Of a stretch of 64,000 bases of DNA, positions 18,683 through 28,302 are shown piece after piece. Under the pieces are notes generated by a model. That model was not told where the DNA came from and made no database searches. It was given only the letters and a program-made list of their open reading frames with translations. Both the position numbers and the translations under genes were made by a program. This DNA comes from Lentisphaerales bacterium (GTDB taxonomy: Bacteria; Verrucomicrobiota; Lentisphaeria; Lentisphaerales; Lentisphaeraceae). The stretch's first letter is position 1. Every line of letters begins with the position of its first letter. Location: contig JAKVBD010000020.1 in assembly GCA_022446985.1 (NCBI GenBank), positions 1 through 64,000 on the forward strand. Reading direction: 5' to 3'.

Positions 18683-20644
18683 TCATAGATTTTCAACTGT
18701 GGAATATATAAGTTTTCCGACAATTGCTTTTTCGTTATCAGAAAGGCTCTTTTGCCACTTCAGGAGTCTTGGTAAGTGGAAGTCTGCATAGGCCGCGGCA
18801 ACCGCTTTAAGGCTTTGAGTATAGAATATTTCTTTCGTCAGTTTTTTTACTTCAGTATAAGAGCCTTTTGGGTCTGTAGCGGCGCGATTGTAGAAGTAGT
18901 AAGGCATGAAAATGTGTAAGTTTTTGCGAACGGTCTTTTTGAGAGCAATCAACAGCTCATTTGATTTTCGCTTAATAGAGTTATCGATAACCTGGTAGAC
19001 AAAGTAAGCATTTAAGCGTCTTGCTTTGCGTAGTGTATTTAAGGCTTGTTCCGGGTTTTCTGCAGCGACAGCAAGTGCTAGGTGTGCCATGAGGTCCTGG
19101 CGATATTGGTTATTTTTATGAGCCTGACAAATTTTCATGGCATTGTCTATTTCCTTAAATGGAGTCTGCGGTAGAGCCCCTTTCAGAAAAAGTAATTTAT
19201 AAGAAGATTCTTCCATTGGGCGTATATAATCAAGGCACTGCTTATAGTTTGAGCGGGCCCATTGAGCGACTGTTGCAAGGAAGAGCTCTTTTTTTTGGTC
19301 TTCCCATCTAAGCATAAAAGTTTGAAATCTTGTACGAGCCGCAAGTGAGATATTTTCAAATGGCAGCATATCGGTGACTTTGTTTGCTTTGAGTATGTAC
19401 TCAAGAACTGGAATGACTTCTTCTGGTGGGTGATGGTAATCTGGATTGTTCTGATTCCACTCAGCGATTAAACGTTTGAATAATAACTGTGAGAAAGAAG
19501 TGGCCGAACTGGATCTAAACCACTCAGTAGCTTCCTGGCCTTTTTTGCTGGCCCATTTTTCAAAAAAGCCTTGCAGATCTGGGAATTTCAGGAAACCTGT
19601 AGCTTCAACATACTTTATGGCAGAAGGTTTTGAACCGGCCAGTTTCATAGCAGTAGAATAACAGATTTTGTCTTTGAGCTTGAGATCGCTAATTTTGCCA
19701 AGTGTTTCGAGAGCTTGTTGGTCGTTTTTACCAGTACTTTCATTGATGACGGCATTTATAAGGTCGACATGGACGTTTTCCATATCTTTATTAGTGATAA
19801 AAGCTCTAGCTTGCTTTAGATCATTTTTAGCCAGTTGGACCGCGGCAACTCTTCTTAATGAGTCAATAAATGGTGTGGAGTACTCTGAAGTAAGCCAGCT
19901 AAAGGCATTTTTGCTATCTTTGCTTACCCACTGTTTGATTAGATAAAGGGAGTCGATATCTGCTTCGTCTGTGCCTTTAAATTTAACCAGCCAATCAAAT
20001 GTTTCTTGGGGGGATTGTGGAAACCATGTATGGATAAGGTTTGGATAAATGGCTTTTCTGAGTTCATCTTTATTTAAAAATAGTAACCAGTCTCCGGCAT
20101 TTTCGGGGTCATTTGCAGCCCAGACTTCTGTAATAGTTCTAAGTACAGGAATTTTAAAGTTTTGTTTTTCGAGGTGTAAGGCCCATTTGTCGATTGCAAA
20201 TGTGGGATTATTCTGGGCCCAAGCTGCAGCCACGGCCTGATATATGTCGAGATACTTGTCAAATGCCGGTAAGGTTTCCGTCCACATTGCAGTGGTATGA
20301 GGAGTAATATCGGCCCAAGTGGAAAGAACTAATTTCAGGACTTTTCGTTGGGCAATCTCGTTTTCAAGGTTTGCGGCCCAGCCAGCCATTTTTTCACCAT
20401 CTTCCTCGGTTGCCTTTTTGATGATTTCAACGGTATCCTTATCCAGAGAAATGAGTTGAGGCAGAGTGAGGTCATGAACGCTAGTCTCTTCTGTATTAAG
20501 AATTAAAGCAGTGGTCTGAGGAGAAAAGTCTATGTTGAAGGGGATAAAAGCTTCAACTTTGCCGGTCGTTTTTTGAGAGGAGGAGGCAGTAAAGTACGCT
20601 ATGATTGCAGCGATGACTGTCATGACCAGTGATAGGTTTTTCAC
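18683..20644 (-). CDS. Exported or membrane-anchored Trp-rich helical-repeat protein
   Basis: This 653-residue protein has one N-terminal membrane segment (about 5-20). The rest is all-alpha and built from about 35-residue units with the pattern W-x3-(N/D)-P-x2-A-x2-W(L). Examples are 'VWAANDPENAGDWLLFL', 'TWFPQSPQETFDWLVKF', 'QWVSKDSKNAFSWLTSEY' and 'KWASKKGQEATEWFRSS'. No catalytic motif is visible. Similar HEAT/TPR-like Trp-repeat proteins occur in Verrucomicrobia and Lentisphaerae without assigned function. It probably acts as a protein-binding scaffold facing the periplasm (inference). Confidence 0.7.
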   Translation of the reverse strand: MKNLSLVMTVIAAIIAYFTASSSQKTTGKVEAFIPFNIDFSPQTTALILNTEETSVHDLTLPQLISLDKDTVEIIKKATEEDGEKMAGWAANLENEIAQRKVLKLVLSTWADITPHTTAMWTETLPAFDKYLDIYQAVAAAWAQNNPTFAIDKWALHLEKQNFKIPVLRTITEVWAANDPENAGDWLLFLNKDELRKAIYPNLIHTWFPQSPQETFDWLVKFKGTDEADIDSLYLIKQWVSKDSKNAFSWLTSEYSTPFIDSLRRVAAVQLAKNDLKQARAFITNKDMENVHVDLINAVINESTGKNDQQALETLGKISDLKLKDKICYSTAMKLAGSKPSAIKYVEATGFLKFPDLQGFFEKWASKKGQEATEWFRSSSATSFSQLLFKRLIAEWNQNNPDYHHPPEEVIPVLEYILKANKVTDMLPFENISLAARTRFQTFMLRWEDQKKELFLATVAQWARSNYKQCLDYIRPMEESSYKLLFLKGALPQTPFKEIDNAMKICQAHKNNQYRQDLMAHLALAVAAENPEQALNTLRKARRLNAYFVYQVIDNSIKRKSNELLIALKKTVRKNLHIFMPYYFYNRAATDPKGSYTEVKKLTKEIFYTQSLKAVAAAYADFHLPRLLKWQKSLSDNEKAIVGKLIYSTVENL

Positions 20645-20705
20645 TAAATCCTCCGATGTTTTTATGACTAAGAGTGCAGCTCAAAGCTGCACATTTACTC
20701 ATAGG

Positions 20706-21203
20706 TTATTTTGCAGAACGCAATATTCTGTCAGTAAGCTCTGCTAGAGCGGGCATCATAGTTAAGAAACAGTATTCGAAGGTTTCTATGTCGCCACAAT
20801 GCGGGTTATCAAGGTCATCTTCATTGCCGATAACTGATAGTAGTAAGCGTGTTTTACCTTCAGACTCAGACTTAAATTTGTCTGTCACATAAGTTTGCTG
20901 TTCTTTAGTCATGCAAACGATTGCGTCTGCACTTTCTACCATTTCAGCACTTACTTGCCTTGGAATGTGGTTTTCCAAACTAAGCTCTAAGCCTTTCATA
21001 ATCTCGCGAGCTTCTTCAGGAACAGGGTTTTCAACGACACCGTCTGTTTCTTCAATGATCGGCGAGATGTCTTTGACATTTATACCCGCTGACTCACAAG
21101 TGACTTCCTGAGCCAGGGAATTCTGGTTACACAGGTGTTTGAAATAAACTTCAGCCATGGCGCTGCGTGTACAATTAGCTGTGCAAATAAATAAAATTTT
21201 CAT
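20706..21203 (-). CDS. Low-molecular-weight protein-tyrosine-phosphatase-like protein
   Basis: The ATG at 21203 fits: GAGGAAAAT precedes it, and the catalytic loop then falls at residues 7-14 as 'CTANCTRS' (C-x5-R-S), the usual place. A longer frame upstream would run into lepB and is not needed. The general-acid region is 'DNPHCGD' near residue 130. LMW-PTP-like enzymes dephosphorylate tyrosine on bacterial tyrosine kinases, or serve as arsenate reductases in the same fold; sequence alone cannot decide. The gene starts 12 bases after lepB, so it is co-transcribed with lepA and lepB. Confidence 0.82.
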   Translation of the reverse strand: MKILFICTANCTRSAMAEVYFKHLCNQNSLAQEVTCESAGINVKDISPIIEETDGVVENPVPEEAREIMKGLELSLENHIPRQVSAEMVESADAIVCMTKEQQTYVTDKFKSESEGKTRLLLSVIGNEDDLDNPHCGDIETFEYCFLTMMPALAELTDRILRSAK

Positions 21204-21214
21204 ATTTTCCTCGA

Positions 21215-22828
21215 TTAAAATCTTCCTTCTCTGACAGTCTTTTTGTTTTCCGGTTGGAAACTGTCTGCGAATCCCCACCTTTGGGAGAATGGCCAAAATA
21301 CAGAAAACGCAGTTCCAATTATATTTAATTTCGGGACGGGCCCCCAGTATCGACTGTCTAAACTGTTGGCGGAGTTATCACCTAGCATAAAGTACTGTCC
21401 ATCCCCTAATTTATACTCATCATATTCATCATAAAAATGAGCTTCATATCCATCTCTGCGAATTATACTCTGTAGATCAAAATTTTCATTGGCTGTTCGA
21501 ATAAATACTGACTTCTGTTTTTCCTCGTGCAGAGTTATTTGTTTTTCGGAGTTGACTTCAATCCAATTTGATCCTGTTTCTGCTGTAAATTTGTCACCAT
21601 TTTTAGTGTAGTTTAAACCGCCGTGATTAAAAACAATACTATTTCTTGCTTGTAAGTCTGAAGTGTTGATCATAAAAATGCGGTCAGTTACTCTTTTGCC
21701 ACCGACAAGTTTACCATTGACAATAGACTCACCTGCACGTAAGTGGCCATGGTAGCCCCCCTGGCGGCTGTAAATTTTTTCAAAAGCAGAATGATGTTCT
21801 TTGCCTAGAGGAGTTTCTTTGCCATTTTCATCTACGAGATAAGTTTGGTAATTTTTTATTCTTAAACGATCTCCAGGAATTCCCACGAGTCTTTTGATGT
21901 AAAAGAGTCCAGAAAGCGGACGTCCATCGCTTAGTATACCATTAGTCATAAAGACGGATATATCACCGCGCTGAGGCTGGCGGAAGTTATAAACCATACG
22001 GTTGACAAAGAGATGATCGCCTTCTTCTACGACGCCTTTGAAAATAGGCTGGCCTTCGATAGCCATGCGGCTGATTTGGCCGTCATTACTGCCAAGTTCA
22101 CGATCCAACTTGTGCTTAGGGATTGGGAGAGTGTATTGGCGTCTCTCGACTTCCACTGTCGAGTAGCTTTCAAGGAGAGGGACTCCTACACCAGCATGCT
22201 TAGCCATTGGTAATGAATTCGGGTTTTTGATTAAGCCGGTATTTTTAGCTATGACATCGCTGTATTGTTGACCGTAGTAAAGGGAGCCTGTAAATTTTCG
22301 AAGTTTGCTTTCAGGTTTTTCTATAATTTTTCTTTTGAGAACTTCTTGTTGATATTTAACAGCAGTTTTGCCTTCAATAGTTGCTCTGGTGTCATCATAT
22401 AGGTTAACGCCATGCAGTGTTGGCTGCATACTTCCAGTAGGAATTTTAAAAGGCTGAAGAAAGATCGCGCGAACTGCAAAAGCCAAAGAGAAGGCGATGA
22501 GAAGGATATCTAAATATTCTGCCATAGTCGGGAACTTGTGCTTAGGAATAAGGTCCTTCATTTTTTCCTGTGATTTTGTATAAAATTCCTTAAGAACAGT
22601 TTTGTCCTTTTCGGTTTTCATAGAATCACAGGTAGCGATCTCAGCAAGTAAAGTCTCGTTGAGTTTATCTGTGTAGATGTCGCGGTTCAGGTTGTAGATG
22701 TGATTCAGGTGTTTGCGGTATTCCTTAATTTTGGTTTTTAAAGTCATTGCAGGTGAGCGCAAAAACCATTTCCAAATATAGTAGGCCGCTATAATCCCGA
22801 AGATTACATCTAGCTTTTGTTGATTCAT
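21215..22828 (-). CDS. lepB: Signal peptidase I, large form
   Basis: The enzyme cleaves signal peptides at the outer face of the inner membrane. The catalytic Ser133 lies in 'FKIPTGSMQPTL' and the catalytic Lys312 in 'FYIKRLVGIPGDRL'; the box E 'MLGDNSANSLDSRYWGPVP' is near the C terminus. At 537 residues it is about twice the size of typical enzymes because of an N-terminal helical extension (1-100) before the main membrane anchor (about 105-123), an insertion between the Ser and Lys boxes and another of about 120 residues before box E. The large size recalls Bacteroidetes and PVC forms. Its ATG overlaps the lepA stop as TAATG. Confidence 0.92.
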   Translation of the reverse strand: MNQQKLDVIFGIIAAYYIWKWFLRSPAMTLKTKIKEYRKHLNHIYNLNRDIYTDKLNETLLAEIATCDSMKTEKDKTVLKEFYTKSQEKMKDLIPKHKFPTMAEYLDILLIAFSLAFAVRAIFLQPFKIPTGSMQPTLHGVNLYDDTRATIEGKTAVKYQQEVLKRKIIEKPESKLRKFTGSLYYGQQYSDVIAKNTGLIKNPNSLPMAKHAGVGVPLLESYSTVEVERRQYTLPIPKHKLDRELGSNDGQISRMAIEGQPIFKGVVEEGDHLFVNRMVYNFRQPQRGDISVFMTNGILSDGRPLSGLFYIKRLVGIPGDRLRIKNYQTYLVDENGKETPLGKEHHSAFEKIYSRQGGYHGHLRAGESIVNGKLVGGKRVTDRIFMINTSDLQARNSIVFNHGGLNYTKNGDKFTAETGSNWIEVNSEKQITLHEEKQKSVFIRTANENFDLQSIIRRDGYEAHFYDEYDEYKLGDGQYFMLGDNSANSLDSRYWGPVPKLNIIGTAFSVFWPFSQRWGFADSFQPENKKTVREGRF

Positions 22829-24639
22829 TAGTTACTGGCCTTGAGTATTTTTACGAAGGCATCCTGTGGGATGTTAACTTTGCCAATTTGCTTCATACGC
22901 TTTTTGCCTTCTTTCTGCTTTTCAAGAAGTTTTCGTTTACGAGAGATGTCACCACCGTAACACTTGGCGGTAACATTTTTGCGCAGTGCACTGATAGTTT
23001 CACGGGCAACGATACTGCCACCAATGGCACCCTGAATGGCGATTGAGAACATTTGTTGTGGAATGACTTCTTTGAGTTTTTCTGCGAGACGCCGGCCACG
23101 AGACTGGGCGTGATCTCTGTGAACTATACAGGCAAAAGCATCAACAGGCTCTGAGTTTACCAGCATTTCCAGTTTAACTAAAGGTGCCGCTTTGTAGCCA
23201 TTTGGTTTGTAGTTCATACTGCCGTAGCCTCGCGTGATACTCTTCAACTTGTCATTGAAGTCAATAACTATTTCGTGAAGTGGAAGTTCGGCAGTCAGCA
23301 TAACATGTCTTTCATCAACGGCTGCAGTACCGAGGCAAAGACCGCGTTTATCCATGATTAAGGCCATTACTGCCCCTATGTAATCGCCAGGAATCATGAT
23401 GCCGGCTTCAATTACTGGTTCTTCAATTCTATCTATAGTAGATGGGTCAGGCAGGTGTACTGGGTTATCAACCGGAATCATTTCTTGATCGCTACCTTTA
23501 AGGTAGACATGATAGACTACGCTAGGATAAGTGGCGATGATATCCATGTTGTACTCACGGCGTAATCTCTCCTGAATGATTTCCATATGAAGAAGTCCAA
23601 GGAAACCACAGCGGAAACCAAAGCCAAGAGCTGCGGATGATTCAGCCTGGTATAGGAATGATGGGTCATTTAATTGAAGTTTACCCATGCTGTACTTAAG
23701 AGTTTCGTAATCGGCAGTATCGATAGGGTAGATGCCAGAGAAAACCATGGGTAGAACTTCTTCAAAACCTTCTAGGGGTTCAGACGCGGGGTCTTGTTTT
23801 GAAGTGATTGTATCGCCAATTTTTGATTCGGCAGTGTCTTTAATATTGGCAATCAAGTAGCCTACTGCACCTGGAGAGAGTTCTTTGGTCGCCGTCATTT
23901 TAGGAGTGAAAACACCAACTTCTTTTACATCGTAGTCTTTGCTGGTGGCCATCATGCGAATTTGATCTTTGGCTTTAATGCTGGATGACATAACGCGGAC
24001 ATAGTTGATGACCCCGCGATAGGCGTCATAACTTGAGTCGACGATCAATGCTTTAAGCTTGTCATTTTCCTCAGCTTCATCTTCAGGAGCAGGAATTCTT
24101 TCAATGATTGCTTCTAGTATATCTTCAATACCAAGACCGGATTTTGCACTGGCAAGGATACACTCTTCTCTTGGGATTGCTAAAATTTCTTCGATTTGTT
24201 CGTAGCACATCTCGGGGTCGGCAGCAGGTAGGTCAATTTTATTGAGTACCGGGATGATTTCCAGACCTTGTTTGATGGCTAAGTTGACGTTTGCTACGGT
24301 TTGAGCCTGGACGCCTTGAGCTGCATCGATAATCAAAAGAGCCCCTTCACAAGCGGCTAAACTTCTTGAAACTTCGTAGGCAAAGTCAACGTGTCCAGGT
24401 GTGTCAATAAAGTTGACCTGGTAAGTTTCGCCGCCATCTGATTTATATTCCATAGTGACCGGGTGAGCTTTAATGGTAATGCCACGTTCTCTTTCCAGAT
24501 CCATATCATCCAGCATTTGCTCTTGTAACTCACGGTCACTGACTGTTTTAGTATGTTGCATGAGTCGGTCAGCAATAGTCGATTTGCCGTGGTCAATATG
24601 TGCAATGATGCTGAAATTTCTTATATATTTTTTGTCCAT
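22828..24639 (-). CDS. lepA: Elongation factor 4 (LepA)
   Basis: This is a 603-residue translational GTPase of normal length. G1 is 'AHIDHGKST' (13-21), G3 is 'DTPGHVDF', G4 is 'NKID' and the G5 region contains 'ASAKSGLG'. The LepA-specific C-terminal domain contains '[22 protein letters not shown]' split around residues 560-585. It binds ribosomes and affects initiation or back-translocation. Coupling to lepB by TAATG reproduces the classic lepA-lepB operon. Confidence 0.96.
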   Translation of the reverse strand: MDKKYIRNFSIIAHIDHGKSTIADRLMQHTKTVSDRELQEQMLDDMDLERERGITIKAHPVTMEYKSDGGETYQVNFIDTPGHVDFAYEVSRSLAACEGALLIIDAAQGVQAQTVANVNLAIKQGLEIIPVLNKIDLPAADPEMCYEQIEEILAIPREECILASAKSGLGIEDILEAIIERIPAPEDEAEENDKLKALIVDSSYDAYRGVINYVRVMSSSIKAKDQIRMMATSKDYDVKEVGVFTPKMTATKELSPGAVGYLIANIKDTAESKIGDTITSKQDPASEPLEGFEEVLPMVFSGIYPIDTADYETLKYSMGKLQLNDPSFLYQAESSAALGFGFRCGFLGLLHMEIIQERLRREYNMDIIATYPSVVYHVYLKGSDQEMIPVDNPVHLPDPSTIDRIEEPVIEAGIMIPGDYIGAVMALIMDKRGLCLGTAAVDERHVMLTAELPLHEIVIDFNDKLKSITRGYGSMNYKPNGYKAAPLVKLEMLVNSEPVDAFACIVHRDHAQSRGRRLAEKLKEVIPQQMFSIAIQGAIGGSIVARETISALRKNVTAKCYGGDISRKRKLLEKQKEGKKRMKQIGKVNIPQDAFVKILKASN

Positions 24640-25189
24640 GAAAAGTATGTAACCTGTTCAATTATACACTAGCTAAATTACCAAGAGGCCTAATCTAGTC
24701 AGCAATAGTGATTTTTTTAGCAATATGCGGAAAAAAAGCGTGAAATCACCTTCTCATAGAGCTGTGACCTCCACAGAGGTAAACGAGTTTTTTATCTTTG
24801 GTCTTTTCTTTAATAATATCACATTTTCCTTTTAACATAAGTGCAAGGTTGTGGCGCCTGATGTATTAAGTGTAGGTTTTGGGGATCTAGACTACAGAGT
24901 TTACTATTTGTTGACATAGTTTTCCTGTAAAGTATTTTTATGTCAATGATGAGTTTGACGTCTGCATGTTTATCTTCTTCTACATTTGTGGCAGGCTCAG
25001 CCTGACTTTGGCAGCCACTAAAGATGAATAGAGATATGAGTGGAGGAGTTGTTAGAAATACTGACTTTTTCATGACAATACGCTTTTGTTTTTAATGTAA
25101 TCTAAGAACAGTGTCAATTTCAAATTCTTCGGTGTTTTAATGTTGAGTAGTGGTGCTATTTTCAGCAATCACAATTTCATGGAGCGATA
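24640..25189. other. 550-base spacer between divergent lepA and tmk, holding one small lipoprotein frame
   Basis: Apart from the short minus-strand lipoprotein frame described separately, this stretch is AT-rich and shows no conserved gene. Downstream of that frame's stop, another minus frame encodes a plausible Cys/His-containing end ('KLVYLCGGHSS', near 24760), which suggests the small gene is frameshifted. No convincing RNA structure was seen. Confidence 0.4.
24819..25073 (-). pseudogene. Small lipoprotein, probably frameshifted remnant
   Basis: The first 40 residues look real: a basic start, a hydrophobic stretch and the lipobox 'IFSGC', followed by an acidic linker. After 'DVKLIIDIK' the composition becomes unlike a folded protein, and a different frame 60-120 bases downstream carries 'KGKCDII...KKLVYLCGGHSS'. 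The best reading is an exported lipoprotein whose C-terminal, Cys-containing part has been lost from the frame by one or more indels. No function can be assigned. Confidence 0.4.
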
Positions 25190-25819
25190 ATGGATAAACC
25201 GAAATTTTTAGTAATTGAAGGGCTCGAAGGAGCTGGGAAAAGTACAGCACTGGAAACCATTAAAGCCTATCTTACTGAAAAGGGCGTAAAATCCATAACA
25301 ACATGCCGTGAACCAGGCGGAACTCTTATGGGTGAAGCCATTCGCAGTATTGTTAAAGATCAGACCATTGAAGAGAAAGTTGATTCTCGTACAGAGCTTT
25401 TACTTATGTATGCCAGTCGGATACAACTGGTAGAGAACATCATCAAACCTGCTCTTGATGAAGGTAGTTGGGTGGTTTGCGATCGCTTTTTCTATTCTAC
25501 ATTTGCTTATCAGGGCGGAGGGAGAAGTATCGATATGGATGTGATTCAAAATATCCACAATGCTTCAATTGGTGATTTTACTCCAGATATGACTATCTAT
25601 ATGGATATCTCTCCCGAGCAAGGCCTTGCTCGAGCTGCTGGTCGAGGTGAGCTCGATCGATTTGAGCAAGAAAAAGTTGATTTTTTTAAAAGAACAAGAC
25701 AGCTGTACTTAGAGTTAGTCGATAAGCGTTCTGAGATGGTACCAGTCGATGCCTCTCTTAAACTTAAAGAAGTTGAAGGGCAGATTCTTAAGGTTATGGA
25801 GAATGGAGACCTGTTTTAA
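25190..25819 (+). CDS. tmk: Thymidylate kinase
   Basis: This 209-residue enzyme phosphorylates dTMP to dTDP. The P-loop is 'GLEGAGKST' (11-19), the DR(F/Y) motif is 'VVCDRFFYSTFAYQG' and the LID is 'RAAGRGELDRFE', which places an Arg in the LID as in E. coli-type enzymes. GGAG lies 7 bases before the ATG. The next gene begins at the base after the stop (TAA-GTG), the frequent tmk-holB arrangement. Confidence 0.95.
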   Translation: MDKPKFLVIEGLEGAGKSTALETIKAYLTEKGVKSITTCREPGGTLMGEAIRSIVKDQTIEEKVDSRTELLLMYASRIQLVENIIKPALDEGSWVVCDRFFYSTFAYQGGGRSIDMDVIQNIHNASIGDFTPDMTIYMDISPEQGLARAAGRGELDRFEQEKVDFFKRTRQLYLELVDKRSEMVPVDASLKLKEVEGQILKVMENGDLF

Positions 25820-26821
25820 GTGTCTTTACTCGATTTTAATGAACGTTATCGCAGATTGCCTGAAAGGTTGCTTAAAGCTTTAGAATCTGGTCAGACAGGT
25901 CAGAGCTATATTTTTAGTGGCGATTCTATTGAGGAGCTGCAGTTATTTGTCGATGACTGGGTACAAACTATTGCGTGTAGTAATTTAACAGCTCATGGCG
26001 CTTGTGGAGAGTGCCGAAATTGTCACCTTTTGGACTCTAAAAATTATTCAGAGTTGTATACCCTGGAGCCAGCTTCAAAGTCAAGAACAATCTTGGTTAA
26101 TGATTTAAGAGAGTTCCAAAGTCGCTTCTTTTATAAGAGTAACTCAAATATGAAAAAGATTGGGGTTATTGTCGAAGCAGATAGAATGCAGGTCGCGGCT
26201 CAAAATGCTTTTCTAAAGACTCTCGAGTAGCCTCCAGTGGATACAGTTTTTATCTTACTGACAACGAGAATAGATGCGTTGTTAAATACCATTAAATCAC
26301 GTTGCCGTTTAGTTTCACTTATTGAGAATAAGGTGGCTTACGACAGTTCACTAGGCGAGTTGATTTCTCCGGTATTAACTTCACTGGAGGGCAAAGACGG
26401 AGCAGGTAAGGCTCTGGCTGTTTGTGATGAAGTTAAAGCTGTTTTTTCTACTCTTAGGAAAAAGGCTCAGACTGAAATCGACGCTTTGTCTGAGGAATTT
26501 AAAATCGACGAAGATGATCCGGCTCAAAGGAAAAAGCTCAAAGAGAAAATTGTTGTCATGGCGGAGGGACGTTATAAGCTTTACCGCGAACAGGTTCTTA
26601 GTCTAGTTGAAGTTTGGATGTCACAGAACTTTATGATTTGCTCTGGGGTAAAAGTTGCGCAGTTATCTCATGGTGACTTAATCAGCCCGACCTGGTCTTT
26701 AACTGTTGCTGAGACCGAAAAATGTCTTAATGATCTCGCAATTTTACGTAAAGACTTGACTGGTAATGTTAACGAAGATTTAGCCCTCGAAAACTTCTTC
26801 CTACAAATCTGCCAAAAATAA
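25820..26821 (+). pseudogene. holB: DNA polymerase III delta-prime-like subunit, interrupted by one in-frame TAG
   Basis: The frame starts with GTG directly after tmk. Residues C53, C62, C65 and C68 form the clamp-loader zinc module, and 'RMQVAAQNAFLKTLE' is the delta-prime/tau signature, normally continuing 'EPP'. Here the codon after 'KTLE' is TAG (26228-26230). The same frame then continues perfectly with 'PPVDTVFILLTTR' and the sensor 'KSRCR' through to 26821. One GAG-to-TAG change explains this. No Walker A Lys is present ('YIFSGDSIEEL'), which is tolerated in delta-prime. A GTG (26237) could restart translation to give two pieces. An essential clamp-loader gene should not be broken, so sequencing error, readthrough or a second copy must be considered. 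Confidence 0.85.
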
Positions 26822-27022
26822 CTTAATTCCGGTTTGAACAATCGAGGTATTCGAGTTTTTAACAAAATTATAAACAAGTTATTAACAGGCTATATCAATA
26901 ACTTATTTCTTTTACAAAAATGAAACAATTATCGTAAAATTCTCTATTGCAGGTATTTGGGCGAAATTTGATAAATTTAAAAAAAATGACTTGATGTAAA
27001 TATATTTAAAAAAGGCATTTTA

Positions 27023-27652
27023 TTAACAAGCAGAAAAGAAGTTATTAATAGGTAGTTGAATTTCAGAGAATTCGGCGATTTTTAAGATCCAGCTTTGCAT
27101 GGAAGACCACTGTTCGTTACTTAGGTTCAGGCTCGCAGAAGCCTTAAAATCTTTATCTAGAAGAGCTTCAATTATTTTTTTCTGATTTGGGCTGAGTGTC
27201 ATTTCTGGAAAGAGTCCTTGCTCCATAAGGTGGCAGGTAATTAATCTACACAGCCAGGCGGAAAAAGGAAGTGGGCGATGCTTTAGTTGGTTGATACATT
27301 CTTTGAAGGCGTGGAAGTAAAGAGGGCAGGGGATGCCATTGAAGTTACTGCTTAAACTTAGTTGACCTATGGCACTTGAGAAATCAACGAGGTCGGGGTA
27401 GCCTGCGATAGTATCATTTATTTCTATCGCTTCACAGTTTTTTAGTTTATAGAGGTCCCCGGTTTTGGGTTGAATAATGCTGGTTGTTAGAACTCTGAAC
27501 AGGCCGATACTTGGAAAAGATTTCTTTGAAATTTTTCGAGCGCCTTTAGCGTAGATGGAGATTCTTCCTAAGTCAGGAGATAGTCCCTTGAGGATTAGAC
27601 TACTATCTTGATAGGGGGTCGTTTTGAGTACTATGACGTCAGTTTCAATCAT
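27023..27652 (-). CDS. recO: DNA repair protein RecO
   Basis: The protein has 209 residues. The N-terminal OB fold opens 'IETDVIVLKTTPYQDSSLILKGLSPDLGRISIYAKGARK' (residues 2-40, seen in segments), characteristic of RecO, and is followed by a helical domain. The zinc-finger Cys pairs of many RecO proteins are not obvious. RecO loads RecA at gaps with RecR. The gene stands between convergent tmk-holB and the strong terminator of the alpha operon. Confidence 0.85.
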   Translation of the reverse strand: MIETDVIVLKTTPYQDSSLILKGLSPDLGRISIYAKGARKISKKSFPSIGLFRVLTTSIIQPKTGDLYKLKNCEAIEINDTIAGYPDLVDFSSAIGQLSLSSNFNGIPCPLYFHAFKECINQLKHRPLPFSAWLCRLITCHLMEQGLFPEMTLSPNQKKIIEALLDKDFKASASLNLSNEQWSSMQSWILKIAEFSEIQLPINNFFSAC

Positions 27653-27698
27653 ACTTTATTCTAGGTGTTGGCTTGCTAAAAGTATAGTCTCTAAGCAT

Positions 27699-27733
27699 AA
27701 AAAAAGCTGCGTTGATAACAACGCAGCTTTTTT
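27699..27733 (-). terminator. Strong bidirectional-looking terminator after rplQ
   Basis: The 9-bp stem GCTGCGTTG (27706-27714) and CAACGCAGC (27719-27727) encloses ATAA and is flanked by A5 on one side and T6 on the other. It works in the sense of the alpha operon, which ends 20 bases upstream on the minus strand. Confidence 0.9.
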
Positions 27734-27753
27734 AGAAAAGATCAGAAGAAGAA

Positions 27754-28302
27754 TTAGTCTTCTTTTTTATCTTCAGCTTTAGTTTCCTCAGCAGGAGCCT
27801 CTTCGGCATCAGCAGGAGTTTCTTCAGCTTTAGCTTCCTCAGCAGGAGCTTCTTCAGTTTCTGCTGGAGCTTCTACAGTTTCTTCAACTTTAGGCTCTTC
27901 AGCAGGAGCTTCTTCAGCTTTTGCTTTAGGGGCTTTAGATTTGATTTCTTCTTCTACTAGTTCGATGAAACAAAGTTCAGCGCCGTCACCTTTTCTGGTG
28001 TTAAGCCTAACTATACGAGTATAGCCGCCATTACGGTCTTTGAACTTTGGAGCAATTTCGTCAAAAATTGTACGAACTGCTTCGATATCGCGAACTACAG
28101 CAATTGCTTTTCTGCGGTTGTGAAGATCACCGATCTTACCGCAAGTAATCATTTTGTCGGCCCAGCGACGTAGCTCTTTGGCTTTAACAACAGTCGTTTT
28201 GATGCGACCGTGTTCAAAGAGGCTTGTCAGCATGTTGGCTAGCATCGCTTTACGATGAGCGCCACTTTTACCGATTTTGAATGAGTGTTTCTTATGACGC
28301 AT
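27754..28302 (-). CDS. rplQ: Ribosomal protein bL17 with long Ala/Glu/Pro-rich tail
   Basis: Residues 1-115 are a standard bL17 ('MRHKKHSFKIGKSGAHRKAM' at the start). Residues 118-182 are a low-complexity acidic tail built from repeats such as 'EEAPAEE' and 'KAEE', absent from most bL17 proteins (about 120 residues). The tail is encoded by repetitive DNA and is probably disordered. The gene overlaps rpoA by 11 bases and closes the alpha operon. Confidence 0.95.
   Translation of the reverse strand: MRHKKHSFKIGKSGAHRKAMLANMLTSLFEHGRIKTTVVKAKELRRWADKMITCGKIGDLHNRRKAIAVVRDIEAVRTIFDEIAPKFKDRNGGYTRIVRLNTRKGDGAELCFIELVEEEIKSKAPKAKAEEAPAEEPKVEETVEAPAETEEAPAEEAKAEETPADAEEAPAEETKAEDKKED

Noticed and set aside
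20706-21296. Longer start of the LMW phosphatase (31 extra residues)
   Set aside because: The extension overlaps lepB, has no ribosome-binding site and would displace the CX5R loop from its usual N-terminal position.
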